A DNA stretch of 36,715 nucleotides from Candidatus Methylomirabilis sp. (GTDB lineage: Bacteria > DYJV01), in contig DYJV01000020.1 of assembly GCA_020722945.1 (NCBI GenBank), positions 1 through 36,715 on the forward strand. The letters run 5' to 3'. This document shows, in pieces, positions 1-8,366 of the stretch. Numbering within the stretch: the stretch's first letter is position 1; each line of letters begins with the position of its first letter. Made by a program: the position numbers and the translations under genes. The notes below the pieces were generated by a model. It ran no database searches, had not been told where the DNA came from, and was given only the letters and a program-made list of their open reading frames with translations.

Positions 1-101
1 AGTATCGGCTTACCACCAATTTCAACCATCGGTTTTGGCTTAAGATCCGTTTCTTCACTAATCCTCGTTCCATAACCACCTGCAAGTAATAATACTTTCA
101 T
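1..101 (-). CDS. rfbF: Glucose-1-phosphate cytidylyltransferase, N-terminal fragment (cut by window edge)
   Basis: Only the first 33 codons lie in the window; the gene runs off the left edge. The visible start [17 protein letters not shown] followed by [15 protein letters not shown] is the nucleotide-binding signature of sugar-1-phosphate nucleotidyltransferases, and the spacing and wording fit the CDP-glucose type (RfbF), which makes CDP-glucose from CTP and glucose-1-phosphate for deoxysugar synthesis. The ATG at 101-99 follows an AAGGAG that lies inside the last codons of fcl, and the fcl stop ends one base upstream, so the two genes are almost certainly co-translated. Another sugar nucleotidyltransferase specificity cannot be excluded from 33 residues. 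Confidence 0.8.
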   Translation of the reverse strand, partial: MKVLLLAGGYGTRISEETDLKPKPMVEIGGKPI

Positions 102-102
102 T

Positions 103-1428
103 TTATTTCACTCCTTGATTTTTTAGATACCATTCATACATAGTTTTGATTCCCTCTTCAAGTTTCACCTTGTATTTCCATCCTAAATTATTGAGTTTTG
201 ATGGGTCTGTGAGTTTTACCATCGTTCCATCTGGTTTATCAGTATTGAAATATAGCTCACCTTTAAAACCAATGATTTTTTTTACCAGCTCTGCAAGTTC
301 TTTGATATTTATGTCTTTACCTGTGCCGATGTTGATGTGGGTGTTACGAACTTCGTTTGGGTGAATAGTTGGTAGTGAGTAATTGATAGTGTCTTGTTTG
401 ATAATTTCTTCAAAATTAATCTTCTCCATTAAATATACACAGGCATCCGCCATATCTTCACTCCATAGAAATTCTCTTCTTGGGGTGCCACTACCCCAAA
501 TTTCGATGCTAACACTGGATTTAGGATTCAGGATATGGGATTTAGTGTCCTGGATTTTAGATTTGGTTGATATACCATACTTTTCTAAAATGTTTAATAT
601 CTCTTCTTTGGAGTTTTCTCCTGTAATACCTTCTATAGGATTTTTGTTTAAATCAGCTCTTATTTTCTCCCAATTCTCATCCTCCCCCTTAGCACTTAGC
701 GCATCCCATTTAACACTCTCAAGACATTTACCAAGATGCATTTTTCTAAGAAGTGCTGGAAGCACATGAGACTTTTCCAAATCAAAGTTATCATTTGGTC
801 CATAAAGATTTGTTGGCATAACAGATATAAAATTGGTTCCATATTGTAAATTGTAACTCTCACACATCTTTATCCCTGCTATTTTTGCTATGGCATAGGG
901 TTCGTTTGTGTATTCAAGTGGTGAAGTTAGAAGACAATCTTCACGCATAGGCTGCGGTGCATCTTTTGGATATATGCAAGTGCTCCCTAAAAATAGAAGT
1001 TTTTTTACACCATTAATATAGCTTTGGTGAATAATATTGTTTTGGATCATCAGGTTCTCGTAAATAAATTGGGCACGGTAAGTATTATTAGCAACAATAC
1101 CCCCGACTTTAGCGGCAGCGAGAAATACGAATTCAGGCTTCTCTGCTTCAAAAAACTCTTCAACTGCTTTTTGGTTGGTGAGATCAATTTGTTTCCATGC
1201 TATTGGTGTAGTGGTGTATTGGTTAGCAGTTAGTTGGGGTTGGGGGTTGGGGGTTGGTTTTCTCTTGTTGTAACTTGCAATTATGTTTGCATAGCCTTTT
1301 TCTAAAAGTTTTTTGATGATTGCACTACCCACTAGGCCTGTCCCACCAGCTACAAAAATTTTGCTGTTTTTTGTTATTGGTGTATTGGTTAGTGGAGGTT
1401 GGGAGTTGGGGGTTGGTTTGTTGCTCAT
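103..1428 (-). CDS. fcl: GDP-L-fucose synthase, long form with repeat-derived insertions
   Basis: Converts GDP-4-keto-6-deoxymannose, the product of the gmd gene upstream, into GDP-L-fucose with NADPH (epimerase plus reductase, cytoplasm). The extended SDR fold is clear: GGTGLVG at about 28-34, Ser149 in LGSTCIYP, and Tyr178/Lys182 of the YxxxK motif in EPYAIAK. At 441 residues it is well above the usual 310-320. One insert, about residues 232-306 before [12 protein letters not shown], contains a known long-form segment (DLNKNPIEG...[12 protein letters not shown]). Three further stretches look foreign: residues 3-20 ([13 protein letters not shown]), 56-78 ([14 protein letters not shown]) and 287-306 ([16 protein letters not shown]). 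They coincide with G-rich or heptad DNA repeats. The ATG follows GGAGG at 9 bases. The active site is intact, so I expect a working enzyme. Confidence 0.93.
   Translation of the reverse strand: MSNKPTPNSQPPLTNTPITKNSKIFVAGGTGLVGSAIIKKLLEKGYANIIASYNKRKPTPNPQPQLTANQYTTTPIAWKQIDLTNQKAVEEFFEAEKPEFVFLAAAKVGGIVANNTYRAQFIYENLMIQNNIIHQSYINGVKKLLFLGSTCIYPKDAPQPMREDCLLTSPLEYTNEPYAIAKIAGIKMCESYNLQYGTNFISVMPTNLYGPNDNFDLEKSHVLPALLRKMHLGKCLESVKWDALSAKGEDENWEKIRADLNKNPIEGITGENSKEEILNILEKYGISTKSKIQDTKSHILNPKSSVSIEIWGSGTPRREFLWSEDMADACVYLMEKINFEEIIKQDTINYSLPTIHPNEVRNTHINIGTGKDINIKELAELVKKIIGFKGELYFNTDKPDGTMVKLTDPSKLNNLGWKYKVKLEEGIKTMYEWYLKNQGVK
517..565. repeat. Heptad repeat inside fcl (GGATTTA type)
   Basis: Seven consecutive 7-base units can be read on the plus strand: GGATTTA, GGATTCA, GGATATG, GGATTTA, GTGTCCT, GGATTTT, AGATTTG. 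They are translated on the minus strand as the [14 protein letters not shown] segment of fcl. This degenerate heptad array is unlike the neighbouring coding sequence. Comparable low-complexity heptads are known in some other bacteria as short tandemly repeated sequences; assignment to such a family is inference. Confidence 0.7.
1202..1260. repeat. Dispersed G-rich repeat, copy B, translated inside fcl
   Basis: The plus strand carries the core TGGTGTATTGGTTAG (1212-1226) followed by a TTGGGG/TTGGGGG heptad-like run and GGTTGG. It is read on the minus strand as residues of about 56-78 of GDP-fucose synthase, at a place where ordinary family members have no residues. The same core occurs at 1378-1392 and, in the opposite orientation relative to the plus strand, at about 1822-1836. 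Confidence 0.75.
1375..1420. repeat. Dispersed G-rich repeat, copy A, at the 5' end of fcl
   Basis: The core TGGTGTATTGGTTAG (1378-1392) is followed by GTTGGGA, GTTGGGG and GTTGGTT units. It encodes the proline- and threonine-rich N-terminal extension of GDP-fucose synthase, just ahead of the [12 protein letters not shown] nucleotide-binding loop. It has the same orientation and layout as copy B about 165 bases away. Confidence 0.75.
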
Positions 1429-1432
1429 TAGG

Positions 1433-1782
1433 TCATGCCTCCAATATTTTTTCTTCTATTTTTTTGATAAATCCGTTTAATTTTTTACCTAATAATTCTA
1501 AATCGTCTAACACTTTTTCATATTTTTCATTGATTATCAATTTTCTTTATATAGCAAGTACATCCAATATTTAGACTCCCATAAAGAACCTCTTGCATTA
1601 TAGTAAAATTTCAAACTATCTTTATAGTGAAACCGTCCATATCCTTCAGCTATATTTGCACCTATTGAATTTATGGAACGGATTACCTGACTTTCAATAT
1701 TGTATTTTAAATCAGTTTGCAAACTATAATATACCTCCCATATTTCTATGCTTAAATTAAAAGAAAGTTTATATACATCCAA
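1433..1782 (-). pseudogene. Four-helix-bundle protein (S23/intervening-sequence family), frameshifted
   Basis: From the TTG at 1782-1780 the frame reads MDVYKLSFNLSIEIWEVYY and then SINSIGANIAEGYGR, the hallmark of the small four-helix-bundle family (TIGR02436-like) often found as 23S rRNA intervening-sequence proteins or as stray genes in polysaccharide loci. The frame stops at 1537 after LLYKEN. Shifting frame in the A-run opposite 1541-1549 restores a family-like C-terminus, LIINEKYEKVLDDLELLG then KKLNGFIKKIEEKILEA, ending with TGA at 1433-1435. The restored length, about 117 residues, is normal. The N-terminus also looks a few residues short, with an in-frame TAA two codons before the TTG. 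It lies between gmd and fcl on the same strand; its 3' end carries the GGAGG used by fcl. A sequencing error in the A-run would give the same picture. Confidence 0.75.
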
Positions 1783-1811
1783 CTTTTACCTAATTCCACC
1801 TCTTTTCTCTC

Positions 1812-1843
1812 CCTCTAACTACTAACCAATACACCACCACAAC
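1812..1843. repeat. Dispersed repeat, copy C, between gmd and the four-helix-bundle gene
   Basis: The plus strand has CTAACTACTAACCAATACAC and a few more bases. It is the reverse complement of the core seen in copies A and B (TGGTGTATTGGTTAG), with the extended match to copy B reaching 21 of 22 bases. It begins immediately after the gmd stop codon and is not translated there. Confidence 0.65.
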
Positions 1844-3028
1844 TTACTCAAAATAACTCATAATTTTATATCCACCATCTTTGAGATATACATCTTTTGT
1901 CATAAGTTTGAGGTCTGATTCCATCATATCATCGACGAGGTCTTGGAGTTTAAATTCGCGCTTCCAGCCCAATTTTTGTTCTGCTTTTGTAGGGTCACCA
2001 AGGAGAATATCCACCTCTGTCGGTCTAAAGTATCTATGATCTACAGCTACAATCTCTTTGCCAATATTTAAATGAGTTAAATTTAAATTAAGCTCTTTGG
2101 CTCTTTCTTGATTTATAGACTCAATATATCCAATCTCTTCTGCTCCGTCACCTTTAAAGCCCAAATTTATACCACAATAAGCAAAACTCATTTTCACAAA
2201 ATCTCTAACAGTTGTTGTCTGACCTGTTGCAATTACCCAATCTTCAGGTTCTGGAGCTTGTAGGATCATCCACATCATTTTACAGTAATCCTTGGCATGG
2301 CCCCAGTCGCGTTTGGCATCGAGATTTCCAAGATAGAGTTTGTCTTGCAAACCCAGAGCTATTTTGCTAGTGGCACGGGTAATTTTGCGCGTGACAAAAG
2401 TCTCCCCACGGACGGGAGATTCGTGGTTAAAAAGTATCCCATTACATGCAAATATCCCATAGGCTTCTCTATAATTAACTGTTATCCAGTAAGCATACAT
2501 CTTTGCTACGCCATAAGGGCTCCTTGGGTAAAATGGCGTGGTCTCTTTTTGTGGGATCTCCTGAACTTTCCCAAAAAGTTCAGATGTGCTCGCCTGATAA
2601 ATTCTTGTTTTGTTTTTGAGTCCAAGCAATCTCACTGCCTCAAGTATTCTCAGGGTCCCAACTCCATCAGCATTTGCAGTATATTCTGGCTCTTCAAAAC
2701 TTACTGCTACATGAGATTGAGCTGCAAGATTGTATATTTCATCAGGCTGGACCTCCTGTATGATCCTCGTAAGGTTCATACTATCTGTCATATCACCGTA
2801 ATGAAGTATAAAATTTATATTCTCCACATGTGGATCTTGATAAAGGTGGTCAATCCTGTCTGTATTGAATAGCGAACTTCTCCTCTTTATCCCATGGACA
2901 ATGTAACCTTTTTTGAGTAAAAATTCAGCCAAATAACTCCCATCTTGGCCGGTAATCCCTGTAATAAGTGCTACTCTCCCTCTATATTGCGAATTCTCTA
3001 TAATGTTTGGAGTGGCAATATTAGTCAT
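1844..3028 (-). CDS. gmd: GDP-mannose 4,6-dehydratase
   Basis: Dehydrates GDP-mannose to GDP-4-keto-6-deoxymannose, the precursor of GDP-fucose, GDP-rhamnose or GDP-perosamine, in the cytoplasm. The NADP-binding loop is [13 protein letters not shown] (about 23-35). The catalytic Thr/Glu pair sits in QASTSELFG (Thr148, Glu150) and the YxxxK motif is Tyr172/Lys176 in [22 protein letters not shown] and HYRFRPTEVD-like wording ([17 protein letters not shown]) complete the family signature. The 394 residues exceed the usual 345-370, mainly from about 17 extra N-terminal residues before GRVALITG. The ATG follows AAGGAGG at 12 bases, slightly long. It is the first visible gene of the minus-strand sugar operon; fcl, two genes on, uses its product. 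Confidence 0.96.
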   Translation of the reverse strand: MTNIATPNIIENSQYRGRVALITGITGQDGSYLAEFLLKKGYIVHGIKRRSSLFNTDRIDHLYQDPHVENINFILHYGDMTDSMNLTRIIQEVQPDEIYNLAAQSHVAVSFEEPEYTANADGVGTLRILEAVRLLGLKNKTRIYQASTSELFGKVQEIPQKETTPFYPRSPYGVAKMYAYWITVNYREAYGIFACNGILFNHESPVRGETFVTRKITRATSKIALGLQDKLYLGNLDAKRDWGHAKDYCKMMWMILQAPEPEDWVIATGQTTTVRDFVKMSFAYCGINLGFKGDGAEEIGYIESINQERAKELNLNLTHLNIGKEIVAVDHRYFRPTEVDILLGDPTKAEQKLGWKREFKLQDLVDDMMESDLKLMTKDVYLKDGGYKIMSYFE

Positions 3029-3483
3029 ATCAAATAATTTCCTCCTTAAAATTTATTTTAAATGTTAATTTCAATATTACTTTACTTACTTTTTGTAAAG
3101 ATATTTTATACCCATAAAAAGGGGATATTTACTTGCTAAATTAGAACTTTTATCACTTTAATGGGGAGTTAAAGCTCTTTCCCCTCCAAAATGTGAAATT
3201 TACTTTTGATACAACAGCATTGAATTATTTTTTTATTGTTTAAATTAATTTCCCCTATTCAAAATATCAAACTTATTTTTAAACCTTAACATTTTTAAAA
3301 AATTAGATAAAACTTAAAAAGATTAAATATTTTTAAAAATTCTACTAAAAATAGTAATCTGATAATATTTTAGAGAGTTATCAATCTTAATTTGAATACT
3401 CTTTTACTTTTATAAAAATGAAATAATTTGACTTTATCTGTCAAATTCAGTAAAATAAATAAAAAAAGAGTAGGAGTGTTTAT
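3029..3483. other. Divergent intergenic region between gmd and coaX
   Basis: About 455 bases of strongly AT-rich DNA separate two divergent genes. I see no RNA gene or credible open reading frame. The right end carries the coaX promoter described separately. The left end must hold the gmd promoter, but no convincing -35/-10 pair stood out. A GGGGA...TCCCC arrangement around 3163-3185 has mismatched inner bases and I do not count it as a terminator. Confidence 0.6.
3428..3456 (+). promoter_or_regulatory. Sigma70-type promoter for coaX with inverted repeat over the -35
   Basis: TTGACT at 3428-3433 and TAAAAT at 3451-3456 are separated by exactly 17 bases, close to the consensus pair. The -35 is embedded in an inverted repeat, TTTGAC (3427-3432) and GTCAAA (3440-3445), with a 7-base spacer, which could be an operator. 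The SD AGGAG at 3472-3476 and the coaX ATG at 3484 follow. Confidence 0.6.
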
Positions 3484-4248
3484 ATGCTTTTAGTAATAGA
3501 TATTGGGAATACAAATATCACTTTTGGTATTTTTGAAGAGAAAACCCTTATCAATCATTGGAGACTGAGCACAGACAAAAGCAAAACCATAGACAGCTAT
3601 GTTATTGATTTTATGAATATTTTTTTCTTCTCAAATATAAAAACTTCAATTATAAAGGGGATTATAATCTCATCAGTTGTCCCGTCACTCGAATACACTA
3701 TCAAGGAGACATGCCTAAGATGTTTTAACATTGTTCCAATGATAGTTTCCCATGGGATAAAAACAGGGATGCCAATACATTTAGACAATCCGAAAGAGCT
3801 TGGAGCAGATAGGATAGTAAATGCAGTTGCAGGATACGATAAATTTAAACAATCATTAATAATTGTTGATTTTGGGACAGCCACAACATTTGATTTTGTC
3901 TCATCAAAAGGTGTATATGAAGGTGGAGCAATCGCTCCTGGGCTTATGATATCACTCGATGCACTTATAAAAAATACAAGCAAGCTTCCAAATGTTGAGA
4001 TAAAACATGTAAACAAGGTTGTTGGCTCCAATACCGTTGCAGCTATCCAGTCAGGGATGTTTTTTGGATATATAGGTCTTGTAGATGGTATAATAAAACA
4101 GATAAAAAAAGAGAAAAGTGGCGATATCAAAGTCCTTGCAACTGGTGGCATAGCAAAACTTATTGCAGACAAATCTCTTGAGATAGATATAGTTGATGAA
4201 TTTTTGACTCTCGAAGGGTTAAGATTAATTTATAGCAGAAATATATAG
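3484..4248 (+). CDS. coaX: Type III pantothenate kinase
   Basis: Phosphorylates pantothenate with ATP, the first committed step of coenzyme A synthesis; the type III enzyme is insensitive to CoA feedback and needs a monovalent cation (family knowledge). Visible motifs are DIGNTNITFGIF at the N-terminus (phosphate-binding, ASKHA fold), GADRIVNAVAGYD, DFGTATTFDFV with the catalytic Asp, and EGGAIAPGL. The 254 residues match the family. The ATG is preceded by AGGAG at 7 bases and by a good promoter. It is the first gene of a plus-strand run, 46 bases ahead of the binding-protein gene. Confidence 0.96.
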   Translation: MLLVIDIGNTNITFGIFEEKTLINHWRLSTDKSKTIDSYVIDFMNIFFFSNIKTSIIKGIIISSVVPSLEYTIKETCLRCFNIVPMIVSHGIKTGMPIHLDNPKELGADRIVNAVAGYDKFKQSLIIVDFGTATTFDFVSSKGVYEGGAIAPGLMISLDALIKNTSKLPNVEIKHVNKVVGSNTVAAIQSGMFFGYIGLVDGIIKQIKKEKSGDIKVLATGGIAKLIADKSLEIDIVDEFLTLEGLRLIYSRNI

Positions 4249-4294
4249 CTATACAGTAGTTTTTTTACACACCCTTTAATCAAAGGAGGAATCG

Positions 4295-5266
4295 ATGAAA
4301 AAATTAATATTTATACTTATTATTTTTATGATTCCATTTAATCTACTCTCTGAAGAGGTCAAAAAAGTAGGGGCTATTCTCTACGCCAAGCCATTTTATA
4401 ACTCTTTTCTCGGTCTAAAAGATGGATTAAAAGATTTTGGGTATGAAGAGGGTAAAAATATCGTATATTACCCAGAAACAATCAACACTGACTTAAATAA
4501 GATTGAAGGGATACTTCAAAAATTCTCTCAAGAGAAAGTTGATATAATATTTACAACTTCAACTTTCGTTGCATTAAAAGTCAAGGAGTATATTTCACTA
4601 CATAAAATACCAATAATATTCAATGAGGTTGACGATCCTGTATTAAGTGGCATTGTTGACTCTCTATCAAAACCTAATGGCTGCTTTACAGGGGTAAGCC
4701 ATATTGCATCCAAATTAGTCCCTAAAAAGATAGAGATATTTAAATCTGTATTCCCACAAATAAAGAGGATATTTGTATTTTACAATAGCAGCACAAATTA
4801 TAAAAATGAAACAATAGACAAGGTTGAATCTACAGCTCAAAATCTTAATATTGAGCCCATCATTATACCTATTAAAGACATCAACGATCTGACAAAAAAA
4901 ACTTCTGACATTTCACTTTCTAATGAGAGTGACGCTCTATTCTGGGCACCTGATGCATTTATGACAGCAAATTCTGATATTTACTACTCACTTGCTGATA
5001 AATTCAAAGTCCCAATGATGGTTCTGGATAATATTTTTATTGAAAAGGGAGGCTGTATAGGATATTCACCAGATTTTTATGAAGTAGGGAAACAATCTGC
5101 CCATATAGCTAATCTTATTTTTAGTGGTGCCCAGCCAGCCAACATTCCAGTAGAATATCCTGAGAAAATTTTTCTCGTAATCAATCTAAAAGAGATAAAA
5201 CGGCTCGGGTTAGAGAAGTATCTCAATAAAGATTACCTTCATTTTGCAGATAAAATAATCAAATAA
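4295..5266 (+). CDS. Periplasmic ABC-type substrate-binding protein (ABC_sub_bind/TrpX-like)
   Basis: A 323-residue exported binding protein. The first 20 residues, MKKLIFILIIFMIPFNLLSE, form a Lys-Lys then hydrophobic signal peptide with likely cleavage after LLS; no lipobox Cys is visible. The mature part (GAILYAKPFYNSFLGLKDGL, YYPETINTDL, FTTSTFVALKVK, PIIFNEVDDPVLSGIVDSL) matches the periplasmic-binding fold of the ABC_sub_bind family (PF04392 type), whose members include TrpX-like proteins for amino-acid uptake. SD AAAGGAGG lies 5-7 bases before the ATG. No permease or ATPase is adjacent. The next gene, 101 bases on, is a membrane hybrid kinase with a periplasmic domain, so a role as the ligand-sensing subunit of that kinase is likely but is inference. 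Confidence 0.85.
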   Translation: MKKLIFILIIFMIPFNLLSEEVKKVGAILYAKPFYNSFLGLKDGLKDFGYEEGKNIVYYPETINTDLNKIEGILQKFSQEKVDIIFTTSTFVALKVKEYISLHKIPIIFNEVDDPVLSGIVDSLSKPNGCFTGVSHIASKLVPKKIEIFKSVFPQIKRIFVFYNSSTNYKNETIDKVESTAQNLNIEPIIIPIKDINDLTKKTSDISLSNESDALFWAPDAFMTANSDIYYSLADKFKVPMMVLDNIFIEKGGCIGYSPDFYEVGKQSAHIANLIFSGAQPANIPVEYPEKIFLVINLKEIKRLGLEKYLNKDYLHFADKIIK

Positions 5267-5367
5267 TATTAAAAAAAATTTTCCCAATTTATAGCAATCA
5301 ATTAAGATTTGATATTCTTTAAAGAGCAAAACTATCAATATCATCAAAATTAGAAAGGATTAAAAGA

Positions 5368-8316
5368 GTGAAAACATCCTTCTTATTTCAAAGTATCATA
5401 AAAATCTTATCGTGCATCTTTATTCCATTAATAATAGTATCTTATTTTTTCTATAAAGAGAGCACCAGCTATATAAATAGAGATATACTGTTACACCAAA
5501 AGCTCTCAGTAGAAACTATCTCATTAGAAATATCAAAAAATATTGAAAAAACATTTTATTTAGTAAACAATTTTAAGAAATTTATATCAATAAATTTCAA
5601 TATGAGAGATCAAGCTCTCAAAATACTTTTTTATAACAACAAAGAGATCTCAGAGATCAATATTACTGATGCAGATTATAATGTTTTATCATCCCTTTCA
5701 AGGTATAATTTTATAAAAAGTGGGACCATACTGACTAATTATAATTATTCAGAGGGAATTTCAATAATAGATGAGGACAACGAAAAAAAACTCCTTATAA
5801 ATGATTCAGGGAAAACTTCTCAAGGAGAACTCTTTCGTATAATATATAAGATTTCACTCAAAAATATATTCAAAGATCTAAAACTTTTAAAAGAAAAATT
5901 GAAAGATGACAATTTTTTTATCCTTGATAGAAAAGGAGAACTTCTTTACCACTCCAACTATAATTTTGTTTTAGCAAAGAGAGATTACTCCTTTTTATCA
6001 AAAGATGAGATACAATCTTCTGATGATATTAGATACTACTCCAATCAGATAATCAAAGACCCCATAACCTTAAAAGAGACACCTCACACCATTGCACTTC
6101 GCAAACTAAATAAATACCCCTTTATTGCAGGAGTTGAGGGGGATTATTTAAATGAAAAGAGGATAATAAATCTATACAAATATAATGCTCTCATTTATTC
6201 ATCAGCTTGGTTGTTTATACTACTTCTACTAATCTACTACATAGCAAAATCAATTACCAAGCCTATTAATAGATTACTCAAATTATCTGAGGATATTGGA
6301 GAGGGTAAATTGCTCATAGATATAGACCCCAAAGGTATCCCTAAGAATGAGCTTAGTTTACTATTTAAATCCCTCAAAGATACAGCAAAGAAACTTCACG
6401 ATATTATGCTGGAAAAGGATAATATTTATAAAGATACGAAGTTAAAAGAGGAGAAGCTGAATCTTTTATTTGATACTGTAACTGACGGGATTTATACAAT
6501 TGACAAAGATTTTAATCTTACAATGATAAATAAACAGGAGATGAATTACCTAAAAAAACCTTTAAATAGCATACTTGGCAAAAAATGTTACACAGTATTT
6601 ACAGAAAGTGATCACCCTTGCAAATTATGTCCTATCAAGGATTGTTTAAAAGAGCAAACTTCTTTTAATTTTATCAGCCTTAATGAAAATGGTTTCAGAA
6701 AAAATTGTGAAAGGAAGCAGGTTAGAATATCGTTTTTCCCTTTTGGCAAAGATGAATTCCTCATAAATATTCACGATATGACAGAAGTATACAATAGTTT
6801 TATCAAATTGCAACAGGAGAGAGACAAATTAGAGATAACTCTCAAATCTATTGGCGATGGTGTAATAGTTACAGATGAATCTGGCTGCGTAACTATGATA
6901 AACCCTATTGCTCAAAGTATAATTGGATATACAGAAAACTCCGCTATAGGCAGAAACATAGATGAAATCTTTCATATTTTTAAAGAGAATAGTGATGAGC
7001 ATATAGAAAATCCTGTCCATATTGCTTTAAAAAGCAAGAAAATCAAAATATTATCAAACCATTCAATCTTAAAATTGGAAGATGGCAGCCAAAAATTTAT
7101 AGAAGATTCTGCTTCACCCATAATATTTGAAGATAGAGTTTTAGGTGCTGTTTTGGTATTTAGAGATGTAACCATAAAGAGGAGAACAGAGGAGGAAATT
7201 ATAAAATCACAGAGACTTGCATCACTTGGGCAACTTGCCGCTGGGATAGCTCACAATTTTAACAATATTCTTACATCTGTCTACGGAAATTTAAGCCTTG
7301 CAAAGATGCTGCTCACTCAAAATCCAGAAAAAGCAGAAAATCTTCTTGCTAACTCTGAAAACTCTATCGACAAGGCAAAATATCTCACCAATCAGTTGTT
7401 GACATTTTCAAAGGGTGGTTCTCCTGTAAAGAGTATCGCTTCAATCCCCGATATTATAAAAGATACTGTTGAATTTATACTTTCAGGTTCAAATATAAAA
7501 ACCGTTTGTGAATTTTTTGAAGAAACACTATACCTAAATATCGACAAAAACCAAATAAGTCAGGTTTTTGAAAATCTGGCAATAAATGCAAAAGATGCTA
7601 TGCCAAATGGTGGGAATATCCATATAGAAGTAAAAAAAGTCGATATATCAGAAAATAAGATACTCGAAGACGGGAAATACATTCAGATCAAATTCTCAGA
7701 TGAAGGAGTAGGCATTGATCAATCCATACTTCCAAAGATATTTAACCCATTCTTCTCCACAAAACCTAAAAATACAGGGATAGGGCTCTCAATATGTCAT
7801 TCAATAATCAAAAATCACGATGGAGCTATTACAGTTGAATCTGAAAAAGATAAAGGGACAACTTTCTACATTTATCTGCCATGTAATTGCAAAGAGATTC
7901 CTACAGAAAAGCTATCGGCTGAAAAATCTGAAATTTCAGAATCTAATAATCAAAAAAAGAGTATCTTAATAGTGGACGATACACCTGATATTCTTGAAGT
8001 TGGCCGTGAATTATTTGAATTATTGGGATTTAATGTTCACACTGCTTCAACAGATATTGAGGCTTTTGAAAAATTTAAAGAACACCATTTTGATATTGCG
8101 ATAATAGACCTTACTCTACAGGGCTCCTGCTCAGGTGAAGAGATAGTCAAAGAGTTAAAAAGGATGAATAAAAATTTTAAAGCTATAGTATCAAGTGGTT
8201 ACTCTGACAATGATATAATCAAAAATTATGAAAATTATCTATTTGATGCAGCTCTTCCAAAACCTTACACAATTACAACACTAAAAAAGATGTTAAAAGA
8301 TATTGGAATGACCTAA
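5368..8316 (+). CDS. Membrane hybrid sensor histidine kinase (periplasmic sensor-HAMP-PAS-PAS-HisKA-HATPase-REC)
   Basis: A 982-residue inner-membrane sensor. TM1 is about residues 10-29, followed by a roughly 240-residue periplasmic Cache-like region, TM2 at about 273-293, and HAMP at 294-345 (KSITKPINRLLKLSEDIGEG). A first PAS (about 360-475) carries a Cys cluster, C407, C418, C421 and C426 (PCKLCPIKDC). A second PAS spans about 485-605. HisKA has phosphoacceptor His629 in GIAHNFNN; HATPase_c follows with SDEGVGID and GIGLSICHS. The C-terminal receiver (864-980) has Asp914 and Lys965. No HPt or DNA-binding domain is present. The start is GTG at 5368 with AAGGA 8 bases upstream; a weak TTGATA/TATCAA pair lies at 5309-5338. 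It probably works with the binding protein encoded just upstream. Confidence 0.93.
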   Translation: MKTSFLFQSIIKILSCIFIPLIIVSYFFYKESTSYINRDILLHQKLSVETISLEISKNIEKTFYLVNNFKKFISINFNMRDQALKILFYNNKEISEINITDADYNVLSSLSRYNFIKSGTILTNYNYSEGISIIDEDNEKKLLINDSGKTSQGELFRIIYKISLKNIFKDLKLLKEKLKDDNFFILDRKGELLYHSNYNFVLAKRDYSFLSKDEIQSSDDIRYYSNQIIKDPITLKETPHTIALRKLNKYPFIAGVEGDYLNEKRIINLYKYNALIYSSAWLFILLLLIYYIAKSITKPINRLLKLSEDIGEGKLLIDIDPKGIPKNELSLLFKSLKDTAKKLHDIMLEKDNIYKDTKLKEEKLNLLFDTVTDGIYTIDKDFNLTMINKQEMNYLKKPLNSILGKKCYTVFTESDHPCKLCPIKDCLKEQTSFNFISLNENGFRKNCERKQVRISFFPFGKDEFLINIHDMTEVYNSFIKLQQERDKLEITLKSIGDGVIVTDESGCVTMINPIAQSIIGYTENSAIGRNIDEIFHIFKENSDEHIENPVHIALKSKKIKILSNHSILKLEDGSQKFIEDSASPIIFEDRVLGAVLVFRDVTIKRRTEEEIIKSQRLASLGQLAAGIAHNFNNILTSVYGNLSLAKMLLTQNPEKAENLLANSENSIDKAKYLTNQLLTFSKGGSPVKSIASIPDIIKDTVEFILSGSNIKTVCEFFEETLYLNIDKNQISQVFENLAINAKDAMPNGGNIHIEVKKVDISENKILEDGKYIQIKFSDEGVGIDQSILPKIFNPFFSTKPKNTGIGLSICHSIIKNHDGAITVESEKDKGTTFYIYLPCNCKEIPTEKLSAEKSEISESNNQKKSILIVDDTPDILEVGRELFELLGFNVHTASTDIEAFEKFKEHHFDIAIIDLTLQGSCSGEEIVKELKRMNKNFKAIVSSGYSDNDIIKNYENYLFDAALPKPYTITTLKKMLKDIGMT

Positions 8317-8366
8317 GATAACCACTACTAAATCCCAAGCAAATTTTTAACGGAGTAGTTTAATTT

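Noticed and set aside
517-1420. CRISPR-like array from the repeats in fcl
   Set aside because: Units are 7 bases or scattered copies without regular unique spacers, and no cas genes are present.
2297-2872. Plus-strand open frame opposite gmd
   Set aside because: It is antisense to a strongly conserved gene, has no SD and resembles no known family.
3163-3185. GGGGA...TCCCC hairpin upstream of gmd as a terminator or leader
   Set aside because: Only five outer pairs form, inner bases mismatch, and no T-run follows.
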